Shown: positions 18,481 through 27,521, numbered from the stretch's first letter. The stretch is DNA of 34,727 nt from Akkermansiaceae bacterium (GCA_029253285.1 JAQWZU010000076.1:1-34727); one strand, 5' to 3'. Notes: generated by a model not told the origin, from the letters alone. Translations and numbers: made by a program.

Positions 18481-18609
18481 TCACTTTCCCTCCACGGTTT
18501 TCCATCCAGTGAGGTCTTTTCCGTTGAATCTGACGGCGTCTTCAGCATAAGCCGATTTGCAAACCCGTGTGAGTATGTTGAGGGTGACGGAGTAGATTGA
18601 AGTTTTCAT
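18481..18609 (-). pseudogene. Truncated DUF1080 (3-keto-disaccharide hydrolase-type) N-terminus
   Basis: On the minus strand a start (ATG at 18609, or ATG at 18621 in frame) opens a 42-codon frame. It begins with a signal-like MKTSIYSVTLNIL and continues AYAEDAVRFNGKDLTGWKTV before TGA at 18481. FNGKDLTGW is the hallmark of the mature N-terminus of DUF1080 (PF06439) proteins, which normally exceed 200 residues. The rest is missing, replaced by the end of the plus-strand EEP gene. It is therefore a 5' relic left by a deletion. Confidence 0.62.
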
Positions 18610-18625
18610 GGCTGCTGCCATGAAA
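18604..18625. repeat. Perfect 9-bp inverted repeat
   Basis: TTTCATGGC (18604-18612) and GCCATGAAA (18617-18625) flank a TGCT loop. On the minus strand the repeat covers both possible starts of the DUF1080 relic; on the plus strand it lies about 45 bases before the second EEP gene. No T-run follows on either side, so a terminator is unlikely. It could be an operator or leader hairpin. Confidence 0.4.
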
Positions 18626-18668
18626 CCGCTTTCCCGGGGAGGCGCTATTGGAGTAGTTATTGCAACAG

Positions 18669-19703
18669 ATGAACAAACAGATTGCCGGTATTCTCTTCGT
18701 TGGATTCAGCTTCTGCATAAGTGCGAATGCCGAGCCGATTGATGATCGCTCGGAAGCGTTGTCCAAGGGGATTCACCGGGTGGCTGACACCCGGCTCCGA
18801 GTGATCTCTTACAATGGATATTGGACTTCGATTTTCCCTCGCGACAATGGCAAGCTCAGAACCAGCGAGTGGATTGATGGAAAAGGCATCGATGGGCAGG
18901 CGCGTCTGCACCGGTTTGCGGCCTGGGCACCCAAGGCGCAAGCGGACATTTGGGCCATGCAGGAAGTCATCTACAGCGAAGAAGACAAAAAGGATACTAC
19001 AGCGGAAGGGATCGGGAAGTATTTTGGAAAAATCACGGGACAATCCTGGCATGCCTCGGCCGATGGCAGGGGCAGATTGATCCTGAGCCGCCATCCGATT
19101 CTCTGGTCCGGGGCGATTAGAAATGCCCGGGGAATGGCCGCCTTGATCGATCTTCCGGATGATTTGGGTGACGACCTCCTAATGATCAATTTGCACTTCT
19201 TCACGAAACCCAAGGAGGTGCAAATCCAGCAAGCGACACGAGCATTGGACTTCATCGATTCAGTTCGCCGGGGCGAGCGCCCTGAGATTCCCAAGAAAAC
19301 CCCAATCATGATCTGTGGTGACTTCAACAGTCTTCCCGGTGAAAGGCCCTATAACATCCTCGCAAAATTGGACCGGGATGCGGAGGAGGGAGACGGCAAG
19401 GAAAGCCATCACCACAAGCTAAGTCCACGACAACTGAGCTCCAAGGCCGGAGGGACCTATGGTGAAGTCCTATGGTCCGGGGATGTCGGCACCTCGACTC
19501 CTCAATCACCGATCAGAACGATTGACCACATTCTGGCTCCCAAGGGCTTTCTGGAAATTCAACAGGCATTCATCTTTAACAGTCTGATTCTGCCGGAGAA
19601 AATGCTGGCTGAGTACGGAGTTGAGCGAGAGGCCATCTTGCTCAAACGGGAAGGCCGCCATGAAAAGATAGACCACCTGCCGGTCATTTTGGATCTCAAG
19701 TGA
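18669..19703 (+). CDS. Exported endonuclease/exonuclease/phosphatase-fold protein (second)
   Basis: 344 residues from ATG at 18669; a TTG three codons earlier is in frame but less likely. The Sec signal is MNKQIAGILFVGFSFCISANA. EEP-fold motifs: RVISYNGYW, the metal-ligand Glu in WAMQEVIY, GRLILSRHPI, LLMINLHFFT, IMICGDFNSLPGERPYN, TIDHILAPKGF and KIDHLPVILDL. The GDFN and two DH motifs keep the catalytic residues expected in the DNase I-like superfamily. It shares only fold-level similarity with the EEP protein at 17577. The PhoD-like phosphatase gene follows. Likely an exported phosphoesterase; substrate unknown. Confidence 0.83.
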   Translation: MNKQIAGILFVGFSFCISANAEPIDDRSEALSKGIHRVADTRLRVISYNGYWTSIFPRDNGKLRTSEWIDGKGIDGQARLHRFAAWAPKAQADIWAMQEVIYSEEDKKDTTAEGIGKYFGKITGQSWHASADGRGRLILSRHPILWSGAIRNARGMAALIDLPDDLGDDLLMINLHFFTKPKEVQIQQATRALDFIDSVRRGERPEIPKKTPIMICGDFNSLPGERPYNILAKLDRDAEEGDGKESHHHKLSPRQLSSKAGGTYGEVLWSGDVGTSTPQSPIRTIDHILAPKGFLEIQQAFIFNSLILPEKMLAEYGVEREAILLKREGRHEKIDHLPVILDLK

Positions 19704-19731
19704 AATGCGTCCTTCCCATGCATTACCGGTC

Positions 19732-19748
19732 AGCGCTATTTTAGCGTT
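19732..19748 (+). terminator. Weak hairpin between second EEP gene and phoD-like gene
   Basis: CGCTA (19734-19738) and TAGCG (19742-19746) pair around TTT, extended by a G-U and an A-T pair. It is short and lacks a clear T-run, so it may only weakly separate the two genes. Confidence 0.25.
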
Positions 19749-19774
19749 GAGCAACTTTTCACACGATCATCGAT

Positions 19775-21199
19775 ATGAATAAGAACATCACCTTTTTACT
19801 TACCCTCGGCACCCTGGCTTGGGCCGCACCACTCTGCGCAGAAGATTCTCCCGCGGTTCACATGGCCAACGGGATCAAAATTGGCGAGGTCACCCCGACT
19901 TCCGCCATCGTCTGGACCCGTCTCACTCAACACCCGGAGCGCAACATTAATGGTAAGCCGTTTCCCAAGAACGTGAACAGGGAACGGAAGTCTCAAGCGA
20001 TTGAGGATCTCGCTGCGATGGAAGGGAGCGTGGCCGGTGTCGCGGGCGAAGTGCGCGTCGGCATCCGTCCTTCCGACGGCGAAGCCCCCGTGAAATTTTC
20101 CGACTGGAAGCCGGTGGCTGCCGAGGGGAATTTTACCTGCCAGTTTCCTTTGAGTGATTTGAAATCTGGAATCGCGTATTCCGTGGCCGCGCAGGGGCGC
20201 AGTGCGGGCGGTAGTAAGCCGTCGTGCTCGGTGGATGGATCGTTTAGGACCGCGCCCGGCGCGGAAGTGCCGGCGCACGTGCGCTTTACCGTAGTGACCG
20301 GGCAGGACTATCCACGTCGCGATGACCCGGCGAACGGTCACAAGATCTACCCCTTGATGCAGAAGCTCGATCCGGACTTCTTCGTCCACACCGGTGACAT
20401 CGAGTATTACGACAAGCCACAACCCTACGCGGACAACATCGTGCTGGCGCGCTTCAAGTGGAACCGGCTTTATGCGATGCCTTTTCAGCGCGACTTTCAT
20501 AATCGCACCGCCAGCTATTTCATGAAGGACGACCACGACACGCTCCGCAACGACTGCTGGCCGGGTCAAAGTTACGGCGACCTGACCTGGGAGCAGGGTC
20601 TTGCGCTTTTTCCCGAGCAGGTTCCGATGGGTGACAAGACCTACCGCACCGTCCGCTGGGGTAAGGACCTGCAGGTCTGGATTGTCGAAGGCCGCGACTA
20701 TCGCAGTCCAAACAAGATGCCGGACGGGCCGGAGAAAACGATCTGGGGAGCGGAGCAAAAACGCTGGTTTTTCGAGACGGTCCGGAAATCAGATGCCACC
20801 TTCCGGATTCTCATCAGCCCGACTCCGGTGGTCGGACCGGACCGGGGCGGCAAGAACGACAATCACGCCAATAAGGGATTTACTTACGAAGGCGACGAGT
20901 TGCGTCAGTTCATGGCCTCCCAGAAAAACATGTTCGTGGTCTGCGGTGACCGGCACTGGCAGTATGTCTCGCGCGATTCTAAAACCGGGGTGCGCGAGTA
21001 TTCCTGCGGACCGACGACCAATAAGCACGCCACCGGATTCAGCGAGAAGAACCGCTCCGAGATGCATCAGTATCTGAAGATCAAAGGCGGCTTCCTTCGA
21101 GTGGACGTTGACCGGGTGGACGGTAAGCCTCAGGTCACTTTCCGGCACCACGGGGTGGATGGAAAAATTCTCAACGAAGACATCCAGCTTGGAAAGTAA
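19775..21199 (+). CDS. PhoD-like alkaline phosphatase/phosphodiesterase
   Basis: 474 residues from ATG at 19775 with a Sec signal ending near residue 22 (APLCAED). The N-terminal PhoD beta domain (GIKIGEVTPTSAIVWTRLTQ) is followed by the metallophosphatase-type catalytic domain. Metal-binding motifs include FVHTGDIEYYD, FMKDDHDTLRND and FVVCGDRHWQY. PhoD enzymes use calcium and iron to cleave phosphomono- and diesters outside the cytoplasm. Classical PhoD is Tat-exported; this one has a plain Sec-like signal with no RR motif. It lies after two EEP phosphoesterase genes and before a CE6-like esterase, suggesting a scavenging cluster. No clear Pho box was found upstream. Confidence 0.85.
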   Translation: MNKNITFLLTLGTLAWAAPLCAEDSPAVHMANGIKIGEVTPTSAIVWTRLTQHPERNINGKPFPKNVNRERKSQAIEDLAAMEGSVAGVAGEVRVGIRPSDGEAPVKFSDWKPVAAEGNFTCQFPLSDLKSGIAYSVAAQGRSAGGSKPSCSVDGSFRTAPGAEVPAHVRFTVVTGQDYPRRDDPANGHKIYPLMQKLDPDFFVHTGDIEYYDKPQPYADNIVLARFKWNRLYAMPFQRDFHNRTASYFMKDDHDTLRNDCWPGQSYGDLTWEQGLALFPEQVPMGDKTYRTVRWGKDLQVWIVEGRDYRSPNKMPDGPEKTIWGAEQKRWFFETVRKSDATFRILISPTPVVGPDRGGKNDNHANKGFTYEGDELRQFMASQKNMFVVCGDRHWQYVSRDSKTGVREYSCGPTTNKHATGFSEKNRSEMHQYLKIKGGFLRVDVDRVDGKPQVTFRHHGVDGKILNEDIQLGK

Positions 21200-21262
21200 A
21201 CCAACCTTCCGGGCGTATCGCTCTGGCGACAAGAGTCCCAAGAAATCTAATTCGAAAACCCC

Positions 21263-22279
21263 ATGAAAAAACTCACCCTACTCATCCTTGCCTGTGGCCT
21301 CTCGAGCGGTCTCAACGCTGAAGACAAGAAGCTCAAGATCTTCATTCTGGCCGGGCAATCCAATATGCAAGGTCATTGCACGACCTCTGTGATTGAAAAC
21401 CGCTTAAAAGATCCAAAACTCAGAGTAGGATTCGAGAAATACCATCAAGGTGGATCCTTCGTCAAAAGAGAGGATGTCTTTATCAATCATATCGAAAAGC
21501 AAATGCATGGGCCTATGAGCGTGGGCTATGGGGCCAGTAATGATAAGATTGGCCCTGAACTTTCCTTCGGGTGGACCATCGGCGACAAGCTGGATGAAGA
21601 GGTGCTGATCATCAAAGCAGCCTGGGGAGGAAAATCACTCTTTCGGGATTTTCTGCCGCCCAGTGGCCGGAAGCCGGACGAGGCCTTCATTCAGGCGCTG
21701 GAAGATAAGGCAAAAAAGAAAAAGAAGCCCTTTTCGAAAGAGGAATATATGGAGGGGTTTGGGCACTATTACCGACTGATGATGACAAGTGTTGGTGAGA
21801 CTCTCGGCGATCTGAAAACATACGCGCCCAACTATAAGGGGCAGGGCTATGAGATTGCGGGCTTCGTCTGGTTTCAGGGCTTCAACGATAAGTTCTCGGA
21901 CCACTCCACAAGCACCTATCAGGAGAACATGGCGCATTTTATCAGAGATGTCCGTAAGGACTTAAAGTCGCCCAAGCTTCCTTTTGTGATTGGAGCGATG
22001 GGGCACCAAGGCACCGAGCAAAAAGGAACGACCAAGATTCTCGCCGATGCGCAAATCGCGACCGCGGAAATGCCTGAATTTAAAGGCAACGTCATCACCG
22101 TGAAGACCGCCGATTTTTGGGACTACGATGCCGGGAACGCTTTCGAGAACAAAAACAAGGACCCCGATACTTGGGCAAAGCTTGGGAGTAATAGAGCGTA
22201 TCATTATTTCGGCAGCGCTGCCTTCTTTGAGAAATCAGGAACTGCCTTCGCCGAAGCGGTGATCGAGTTAGAGAAGTAG
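21263..22279 (+). CDS. CE6-like (sialate O-acetylesterase/SGNH) esterase
   Basis: 338 residues from ATG at 21263; Sec signal cleaved near residue 19 (GLNAEDK). The catalytic serine block IFILAGQSNMQGH places the nucleophile at Ser33. Oxyanion-type motifs follow (GPELSFGWTIGDKL, IIKAAWGGKSL, GFVWFQGFND). The family (DUF303/SASA, CAZy CE6-like) removes acetyl groups from xylan, sialate or other sugars. A lysine-rich stretch about residues 148-157 (AKKKKKPFSK) is unusual in the middle of the domain. It is convergent with the sulfatase gene 47 bases away. Role in deacetylating glycans is inferred; the exact sugar is unknown. Confidence 0.84.
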   Translation: MKKLTLLILACGLSSGLNAEDKKLKIFILAGQSNMQGHCTTSVIENRLKDPKLRVGFEKYHQGGSFVKREDVFINHIEKQMHGPMSVGYGASNDKIGPELSFGWTIGDKLDEEVLIIKAAWGGKSLFRDFLPPSGRKPDEAFIQALEDKAKKKKKPFSKEEYMEGFGHYYRLMMTSVGETLGDLKTYAPNYKGQGYEIAGFVWFQGFNDKFSDHSTSTYQENMAHFIRDVRKDLKSPKLPFVIGAMGHQGTEQKGTTKILADAQIATAEMPEFKGNVITVKTADFWDYDAGNAFENKNKDPDTWAKLGSNRAYHYFGSAAFFEKSGTAFAEAVIELEK

Positions 22280-22326
22280 GGTAACCAAGCCCGGACTCGC
22301 TCCCATATGGCTTTCCGCCCAAGTCG

Positions 22327-24429
22327 CTAAAACGAGGGTGGCGGTCCCGCCGACTTGCCATCCTTCTTTTTTAGCGGATATTTCGGGTTCCAAGTCGAAT
22401 GTTTCTGGCTGAGCCAGGCATGGATTTTTTGGGAAAGCGGGGCGGCGATGGAGGTGTGGGTCTTAATGAGATTGGTGTTCTCTCCGATGTCGTGACTCAA
22501 ATTGTAGAGTTCCCAATCGTTGGCTTCGTAGAAATAGAGAAGCTTGTAGCGTTGCCCCTCGATCTCGTCGATGGCAGCGACGGTTGGCTGGGCGCGTGAA
22601 TCCATGTAGCCGGGGAAGAGGTAGAAGATTGGATCACGCATGCGGTCAGTATTCGGATTGAGCAGGACATCGACGAAGGATTCTCCATCAAGAGGATGTT
22701 CGGCTTCCGGGGGCATCCAACGATCGCCGGCGAATTGCAGGTAGGTTGGGTAGTAGTCGACCGTGTGGACCATATGATCGGTGACTGTGTTGGCGGGGAT
22801 GACACCCGGCCAGTAGGCGATCAAGGGAACGCGGATACCGCCTTCGGTGAACATTCCTTTCTTTCCGCGCAGAGGGAGGTTGTCCTTGTGGGTGCCGCCA
22901 TTGTCGGAGGTGAAGAGGATCAGGGTGTTTTCGGCGCAGCCGGTGTCATTCAAAACCTTCAGTAGACGACCGATGGTTAGATCAATGCTGGCAACGAAGC
23001 CGGCAAGTTCATCGCCGGTGCTTGCTTTTAGGTCCGGCCGTGAACGCACGGGACCGTGCACTGCATAAGGATGGAGCTGAAGATAGAAGGGCTTCTCGTT
23101 GCCGGCGAACTTGCCGATGGTCTCTTCCATGGCATCGGACAATGCGTCGCTCACATGCTTCGGCGTGCCAAGCAGAGACAGCGGAAAGTTGTGCTGTTTC
23201 AGATAGGACCCGGTGTAGGGTTCGGCGAAGCGATCGAAGTGGCCGCGCCCGAGTTTCCTGAATACCCAATTGTCGCCATCCTTGCTGGCAAAGCAGACCG
23301 GCTGATGTCCCTGCGTAAAGCCACCGATGTTGATATCGAAACCGGCGTTTTCAGGAAGGGTCTCCTCACCTCCGTGTCCGCCGACGTGGTATTTGCCGAT
23401 ATGCGCGGTTGCATAACCGTTTTTGCGCATCGCTTCAGCAACGGTGATTGCTTCGGCAGCCACATCCTCCGTCTGTTCTGGAGCGGTGAATTTTGCCTTC
23501 TCCTTTGAAATCCCTCCACGACCGTATCGGTTGAGGCTCCCGACACAGTAGACATCATTGTGGATGCGCGCAGGGTATTGTCCCGATAGCATGGCCGCGC
23601 GGGTCGGCGCGCAGTTGGGCTGGGCATAGGCACTTGTGAAACTGAGCCCTCCGGCGGCGAGCTTCATCAGGTTTGGTGTGCGGTAAAGCTTTGGATTCGT
23701 CCCCATCGTGCTCTGCTCAACACCAATCTGGTTCCAGCCAAGATCATCCACCATCACGGTGACGATGTTAGGCTGACGCCTGATCTTGTTGAAGGGGACT
23801 GGAGTAAAGGGCGGATTCGTATGACGAAGCAATTTGACCGGTGCCCCGGCTACGCTGGGCGCTTCTTGAGATGCAGATTTGCTCGCGGCTTCAATACCCA
23901 GTAAGCTGAAGGTGAAATCTCCGTCCTTTCCGCCCGCACTGGCCCAGCGGCCTTCGGAGCTCTTGTTGTTGCGGATCGCCCGACCACCGGTGTATCCGCG
24001 GCCCAAGGTGAAGCGCAAATCGGATTCCTTGGCGGAAAGCACCAGGGCATAGCTGCCTGTTTCGAGTTGCAGTGGCGATTCAAATTCAAGCTTGAGGGTG
24101 GCCTCGGCGGCGCCTTTGGGCAACCTTCCAGATTCCGAATGCAGCGCATCACCGACCGGATAGTCAGTCTCGGTGCGATAGATGCTGACCGTCAGATCGG
24201 CGGCGTTCACAACCCCAGCGGTCAGCACGAGAAGGCCCTCGAGTTTTCCGGTTTTCTTTACCGTGAACGTCTGCCCCTTCGAGTTGCCGGCGGCAACAAT
24301 TGTCGATCCGACCTTGCCCCGTGGCGGTGAGAGTTTTTCCGCTCGATCGACAACGCTTAATTTCAGCTCTGCGCTAACAGGTAGGGCAATTAGCAAGGTT
24401 GCGGTAACGGCTGCGAAGGTCTTTTTCAT
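22327..24429 (-). CDS. Exported formylglycine-dependent sulfatase
   Basis: 700 residues from ATG at 24429; Sec signal MKKTFAAVTATLLIALPVSA (1-20). Residues about 25-180 form an extra beta domain before the catalytic part. The sulfatase domain begins at RQPNIVTVMVDDLGWNQIG (metal-binding DD), and the active-site motif CAPTRAAMLSGQ places the formylglycine cysteine at Cys273 (codon 23611-23613). Cys-type sulfatases need an anaerobic sulfatase-maturating enzyme or FGE for activation, not seen here. Other motifs: ATAHIGKYHVGG, LILFTSDNGGTHKD and LRGKKGMFTEGGIRVPL. It hydrolyses sulfate esters, probably on a marine-type polysaccharide; the substrate cannot be read from sequence. Diverges from the cytochrome-like gene at 24717. 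Confidence 0.92.
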   Translation of the reverse strand: MKKTFAAVTATLLIALPVSAELKLSVVDRAEKLSPPRGKVGSTIVAAGNSKGQTFTVKKTGKLEGLLVLTAGVVNAADLTVSIYRTETDYPVGDALHSESGRLPKGAAEATLKLEFESPLQLETGSYALVLSAKESDLRFTLGRGYTGGRAIRNNKSSEGRWASAGGKDGDFTFSLLGIEAASKSASQEAPSVAGAPVKLLRHTNPPFTPVPFNKIRRQPNIVTVMVDDLGWNQIGVEQSTMGTNPKLYRTPNLMKLAAGGLSFTSAYAQPNCAPTRAAMLSGQYPARIHNDVYCVGSLNRYGRGGISKEKAKFTAPEQTEDVAAEAITVAEAMRKNGYATAHIGKYHVGGHGGEETLPENAGFDINIGGFTQGHQPVCFASKDGDNWVFRKLGRGHFDRFAEPYTGSYLKQHNFPLSLLGTPKHVSDALSDAMEETIGKFAGNEKPFYLQLHPYAVHGPVRSRPDLKASTGDELAGFVASIDLTIGRLLKVLNDTGCAENTLILFTSDNGGTHKDNLPLRGKKGMFTEGGIRVPLIAYWPGVIPANTVTDHMVHTVDYYPTYLQFAGDRWMPPEAEHPLDGESFVDVLLNPNTDRMRDPIFYLFPGYMDSRAQPTVAAIDEIEGQRYKLLYFYEANDWELYNLSHDIGENTNLIKTHTSIAAPLSQKIHAWLSQKHSTWNPKYPLKKKDGKSAGPPPSF

Positions 24430-24451
24430 AACGGACTGACTGCTAAATAAG

Positions 24452-24604
24452 ATGGGTTGTCAAGGACAGGGGGAACCCTTCAAGCTGGCAATTGTGATCA
24501 ATGGCGAAAAAATAAAATCCTACGACACAATCAAGCCCGGAATCGACGCCCGAAGGACTTGGTATTATGTGTCCCGGCAATTTGACGCGGCGCCTGATTT
24601 TTGA
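24452..24604 (+). pseudogene. 50-codon ORF, probable relic in divergent gap
   Basis: An ATG at 24452 opens a frame to TGA at 24602-24604. It has a protein-like composition (GEPFKLAIVINGEKIKSYDT; ARRTWYYVSRQFDAAPDF). The WYYVSRQFD part resembles the 'WYHVA--FDG' strand of LamG/concanavalin-like domains, common in neighbouring families. No domain assignment is secure. It could be a relic of a larger exported protein or a small gene. It occupies the gap where the sulfatase and DUF1549/DUF1553 promoters should be. Confidence 0.3.
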
Positions 24605-24716
24605 GTTACGGACAGTTCAAATTCTGCCTCCCAAATGGCAATAGTTGTCTAATCTGGAAATTGTTGCTTGGTGACTCGTATCCACAGATACCATAATACA
24701 TTCTTCTCCGAGGAAT

Positions 24717-27521
24717 ATGAGTTCTCATTCAGCTATTTGTCATCTTGCTTTCATCGTGGGATTACTTCTTTCCGCTCCGGGAGCATGGGCCAAACTGGAA
24801 TTCAATCGGGATGTTCGGCCGATTCTTTCCGACAAATGCTTCGCGTGTCATGGGTTTGATGCGGAGACTCGGGAGGCCGGGTTGAGACTAGATACTGAGG
24901 AAGGAGCTTATTCTTTGAAGGATGGCGTGCAGGCGATCAAGCCGGGCGCTTTGCAAGAAAGCGAAGTCTGGCACCGCATCACTCATTCGGATGAAGACGA
25001 ATTAATGCCTCCACCGGAGAGTAATAAGAGTCTCACGGAAGGCGAAAAAGAAGTGCTCAAGCGTTGGATTGAGGATGGTGCTAAATACCAGCCGCACTGG
25101 GCTTTTGTGCCGCCAAAAAAGAGGGCGACTGAGGTGGTATCGGGAGCGCGCAATCCCATTGATCAATTCATCGGAGCACGTCTCGAAGAAGAGGAACTGT
25201 CGTTCTCGCCTGAGGCTGATCATACGACCTTGATTCGCCGGGTCACTTTGGATCTCACCGGCTTGCCGCCGTCTCGGGGATTACTCGAGGCCTTTTCGAA
25301 AGACAAGGCACCGGGCGCCTACGAGCGATTGGTTGATCGCTTAATGTCTTCGCAAGACTATGCCGAACGCCGGGCGCAAGACTGGCTTGATTTGGCCCGC
25401 TATGCCGACACCCGGGGCTTTGCCGATGACAAGATGCGCGAGATTTGGCCCTATCGGGATTGGGTGGTGCGATCACTGCATGACAACATGCCTTTTGATC
25501 AATTCACTATCGAGCAGCTGGCCGGGGACATGCTGCCCAACGCGACCGATGAACAACGGATCGCGACGGGCTTTCATCGCAATGCTCCCCAGGCGCGTGG
25601 TCAAACGTATCCGGTCGAAGAGTATCGCCTTAAAGGCGTCACCGACCGCGTCAATACGACGGGAAAAGTTTGGTTAGGTTTGACCATGGAATGTGCGGAG
25701 TGCCACGACCATAAATTCGATCCGATTAGTCAGCGTGACTACTTTTCGCTCTTCGCGATTTTCAACAACACCGAGCACCGTGGCAAGGGGCATGGACAGG
25801 GAGGTCCGACGATGAAGTATCACTACATGCGGAACGGGAAGAGCGAGGATGAACGAAAGAAGCTCCAAGCGGAGTTGAGTAAAGCCAGGGCGGCTTTGCC
25901 GGAATCACCTCTGCTTGGCGATGATGGGTTGCTGGGTCAGTGGGAACGGGTGAATCCCGATGCGGGGAACGAAAAGTTTAACCCCACCGGGGATCTCACC
26001 ATCACCGCGCGAATCAAAACCCGCCAGAAAGTGGCCAGCGTATTGTCGAAATACGATTGGCGGGGAAAGCAGCGCAGCTATGTCTTTGGGATTGGTGGCG
26101 AGGGAGAGAAGGAAGCTACCCCGGGGCATTTGTTCTTTTGGGTGTCTTCACGCACCGATCCCTTCGATGGAGTTTCTCTTTATGGAAGTCAGCCAGTGAA
26201 TGACGGAGAGGAGCACCGGGTCTCGGTGGTATTTGAGGCAGGGAATTCAGTGCGGCTTTTTGTCGATGGCGTGGAAGACAAGTCTGCCCGGGTGATCGGG
26301 AAGGTGCCGGAGACGATTGCGATTTCAAATCGCCCCTTGGCAATTGGCGTGGGGTATCGGAATGACGCCGGAGCGAAGGCCTATCGATTCGAGGGAGACC
26401 TCAAGGATGTGCGGCTCTACGGTCGGGCACTTGGCAAAGAACTGGGCTCGGGTAAATCGGGTGAGAGGGTGGCTGAATTGATGGCGGCTCTGGGAGGAGG
26501 GAAATCAGAAGGGAAAGAAGTAAGTGCTCCGGTGATGCGGGAACTGTCGAAGCCTCGTGACACCTTCATTCATCTGCGAGGCAGTTTTCTCAGTCGTGGT
26601 GATCAGGTCGGTCCTGCTGTTCCCGGGATTCTGGCGAATGAAGGCGAAGAGCAAGCGGAGAACCGGCTCGAGTTTGCTCGTTGGTTGGTGAATGGGAAAA
26701 ATCCCCTCGTGGCACGGGTAGTCGTGAATCGTTTTTGGCAAAGTTATTTCGGCCATGGTTTGGTGCGAACGTCGGATGACTTTGGATCTCAAGGGACGCC
26801 GCCCACTCATCCGGACTTACTTGATTGGCTGGCCAGCGAGTTTGTCGAAAGCGATTGGGACATGAAGCACATCAATCGCTTGATTGTGACTTCGGCGACT
26901 TATCGGCAAGCCGCCCGGATTTCCTCGGCTCATCGAGAGAAGGATCCGACTAACGAACTGTATGCGCGAATGCCACGTGTTCGCCTGCCGGCCGAGCAGA
27001 TCAGGGATCAGGCGCTCGCGATTGGCGGGTTGTTGAAGCCTCTGGCTGGTGGTCCAAGTGTCTTTCCTCCTCAACCGAACAGGTATTGGGAGGATCGGGA
27101 CCTGCCCGGCAAGTGGGTTGCGAGCAAGGGCGATGATCGTTATCGCAAGAGTCTCTACACCTATTGGCGGCGGATGGCGCTGCATCCCACGATGGAGTTG
27201 CTCGATGCTCCGGCTCGTGCGGTCTGCGTGTCGAAACGAACTACCGCAAATCTCCCGACTCAGGCGCTCGTGACTTTGAATGCTCCGGTCTTTGTCGAAT
27301 CCGCTCAAGGTTTAGCGAAGAGACTTCTCGCGGAGCCTGAGGATCAAAAGGCCCGCCTTGATCTCGCCTTCCGGCTTTGCCTCGGAAGACGTCCTGCTCC
27401 AGCCGAACAAATAAAGTTCCTCGGCTTTCTGGAGAGTCATCCAGCTAAATCCAAAGATGCGGCCTGGGTTAGTGTGGCGACCATTCTTTTGAACCTCGAC
27501 GAAACCATCACGCGACCATGA
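24717..27521 (+). CDS. PSD1-DUF1549-LamG-DUF1553 c-type cytochrome-like protein
   Basis: 934 residues from ATG at 24717 with GAGG just upstream. Sec signal to about residue 25 (GAWA). The PSD1 cytochrome domain carries CFACH at 41-45 with EFNRDVRPILSDK before it. DUF1549 spans about 140-350 (NPIDQFIGARLEEEE; LIRRVTLDLTGLPP; GDMLPNATDEQRIATGFHRN) and includes a second CAECH motif followed by DHKFDPISQRDYFSLF. A LamG/concanavalin-like insert lies about 415-575 (LTITARIKTRQKVASVLSKY). DUF1553 occupies about 640-900 (PLVARVVVNRFWQSYFGHGL; RLPAEQIRDQAL). The family is abundant in Planctomycetes/Verrucomicrobia; activity is unproven. Its TGA overlaps the ATG of the DUF1501 gene, its usual partner. 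Confidence 0.92.
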   Translation: MSSHSAICHLAFIVGLLLSAPGAWAKLEFNRDVRPILSDKCFACHGFDAETREAGLRLDTEEGAYSLKDGVQAIKPGALQESEVWHRITHSDEDELMPPPESNKSLTEGEKEVLKRWIEDGAKYQPHWAFVPPKKRATEVVSGARNPIDQFIGARLEEEELSFSPEADHTTLIRRVTLDLTGLPPSRGLLEAFSKDKAPGAYERLVDRLMSSQDYAERRAQDWLDLARYADTRGFADDKMREIWPYRDWVVRSLHDNMPFDQFTIEQLAGDMLPNATDEQRIATGFHRNAPQARGQTYPVEEYRLKGVTDRVNTTGKVWLGLTMECAECHDHKFDPISQRDYFSLFAIFNNTEHRGKGHGQGGPTMKYHYMRNGKSEDERKKLQAELSKARAALPESPLLGDDGLLGQWERVNPDAGNEKFNPTGDLTITARIKTRQKVASVLSKYDWRGKQRSYVFGIGGEGEKEATPGHLFFWVSSRTDPFDGVSLYGSQPVNDGEEHRVSVVFEAGNSVRLFVDGVEDKSARVIGKVPETIAISNRPLAIGVGYRNDAGAKAYRFEGDLKDVRLYGRALGKELGSGKSGERVAELMAALGGGKSEGKEVSAPVMRELSKPRDTFIHLRGSFLSRGDQVGPAVPGILANEGEEQAENRLEFARWLVNGKNPLVARVVVNRFWQSYFGHGLVRTSDDFGSQGTPPTHPDLLDWLASEFVESDWDMKHINRLIVTSATYRQAARISSAHREKDPTNELYARMPRVRLPAEQIRDQALAIGGLLKPLAGGPSVFPPQPNRYWEDRDLPGKWVASKGDDRYRKSLYTYWRRMALHPTMELLDAPARAVCVSKRTTANLPTQALVTLNAPVFVESAQGLAKRLLAEPEDQKARLDLAFRLCLGRRPAPAEQIKFLGFLESHPAKSKDAAWVSVATILLNLDETITRP

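Noticed and set aside
18604-18625. Intrinsic terminator
   Set aside because: The 9-bp hairpin has no T-run on either strand and is centred on start codons of the DUF1080 relic.
19796-20758. 320-codon minus-strand ORF
   Set aside because: Antisense shadow of the PhoD-like gene, which has intact signal peptide and metal motifs.
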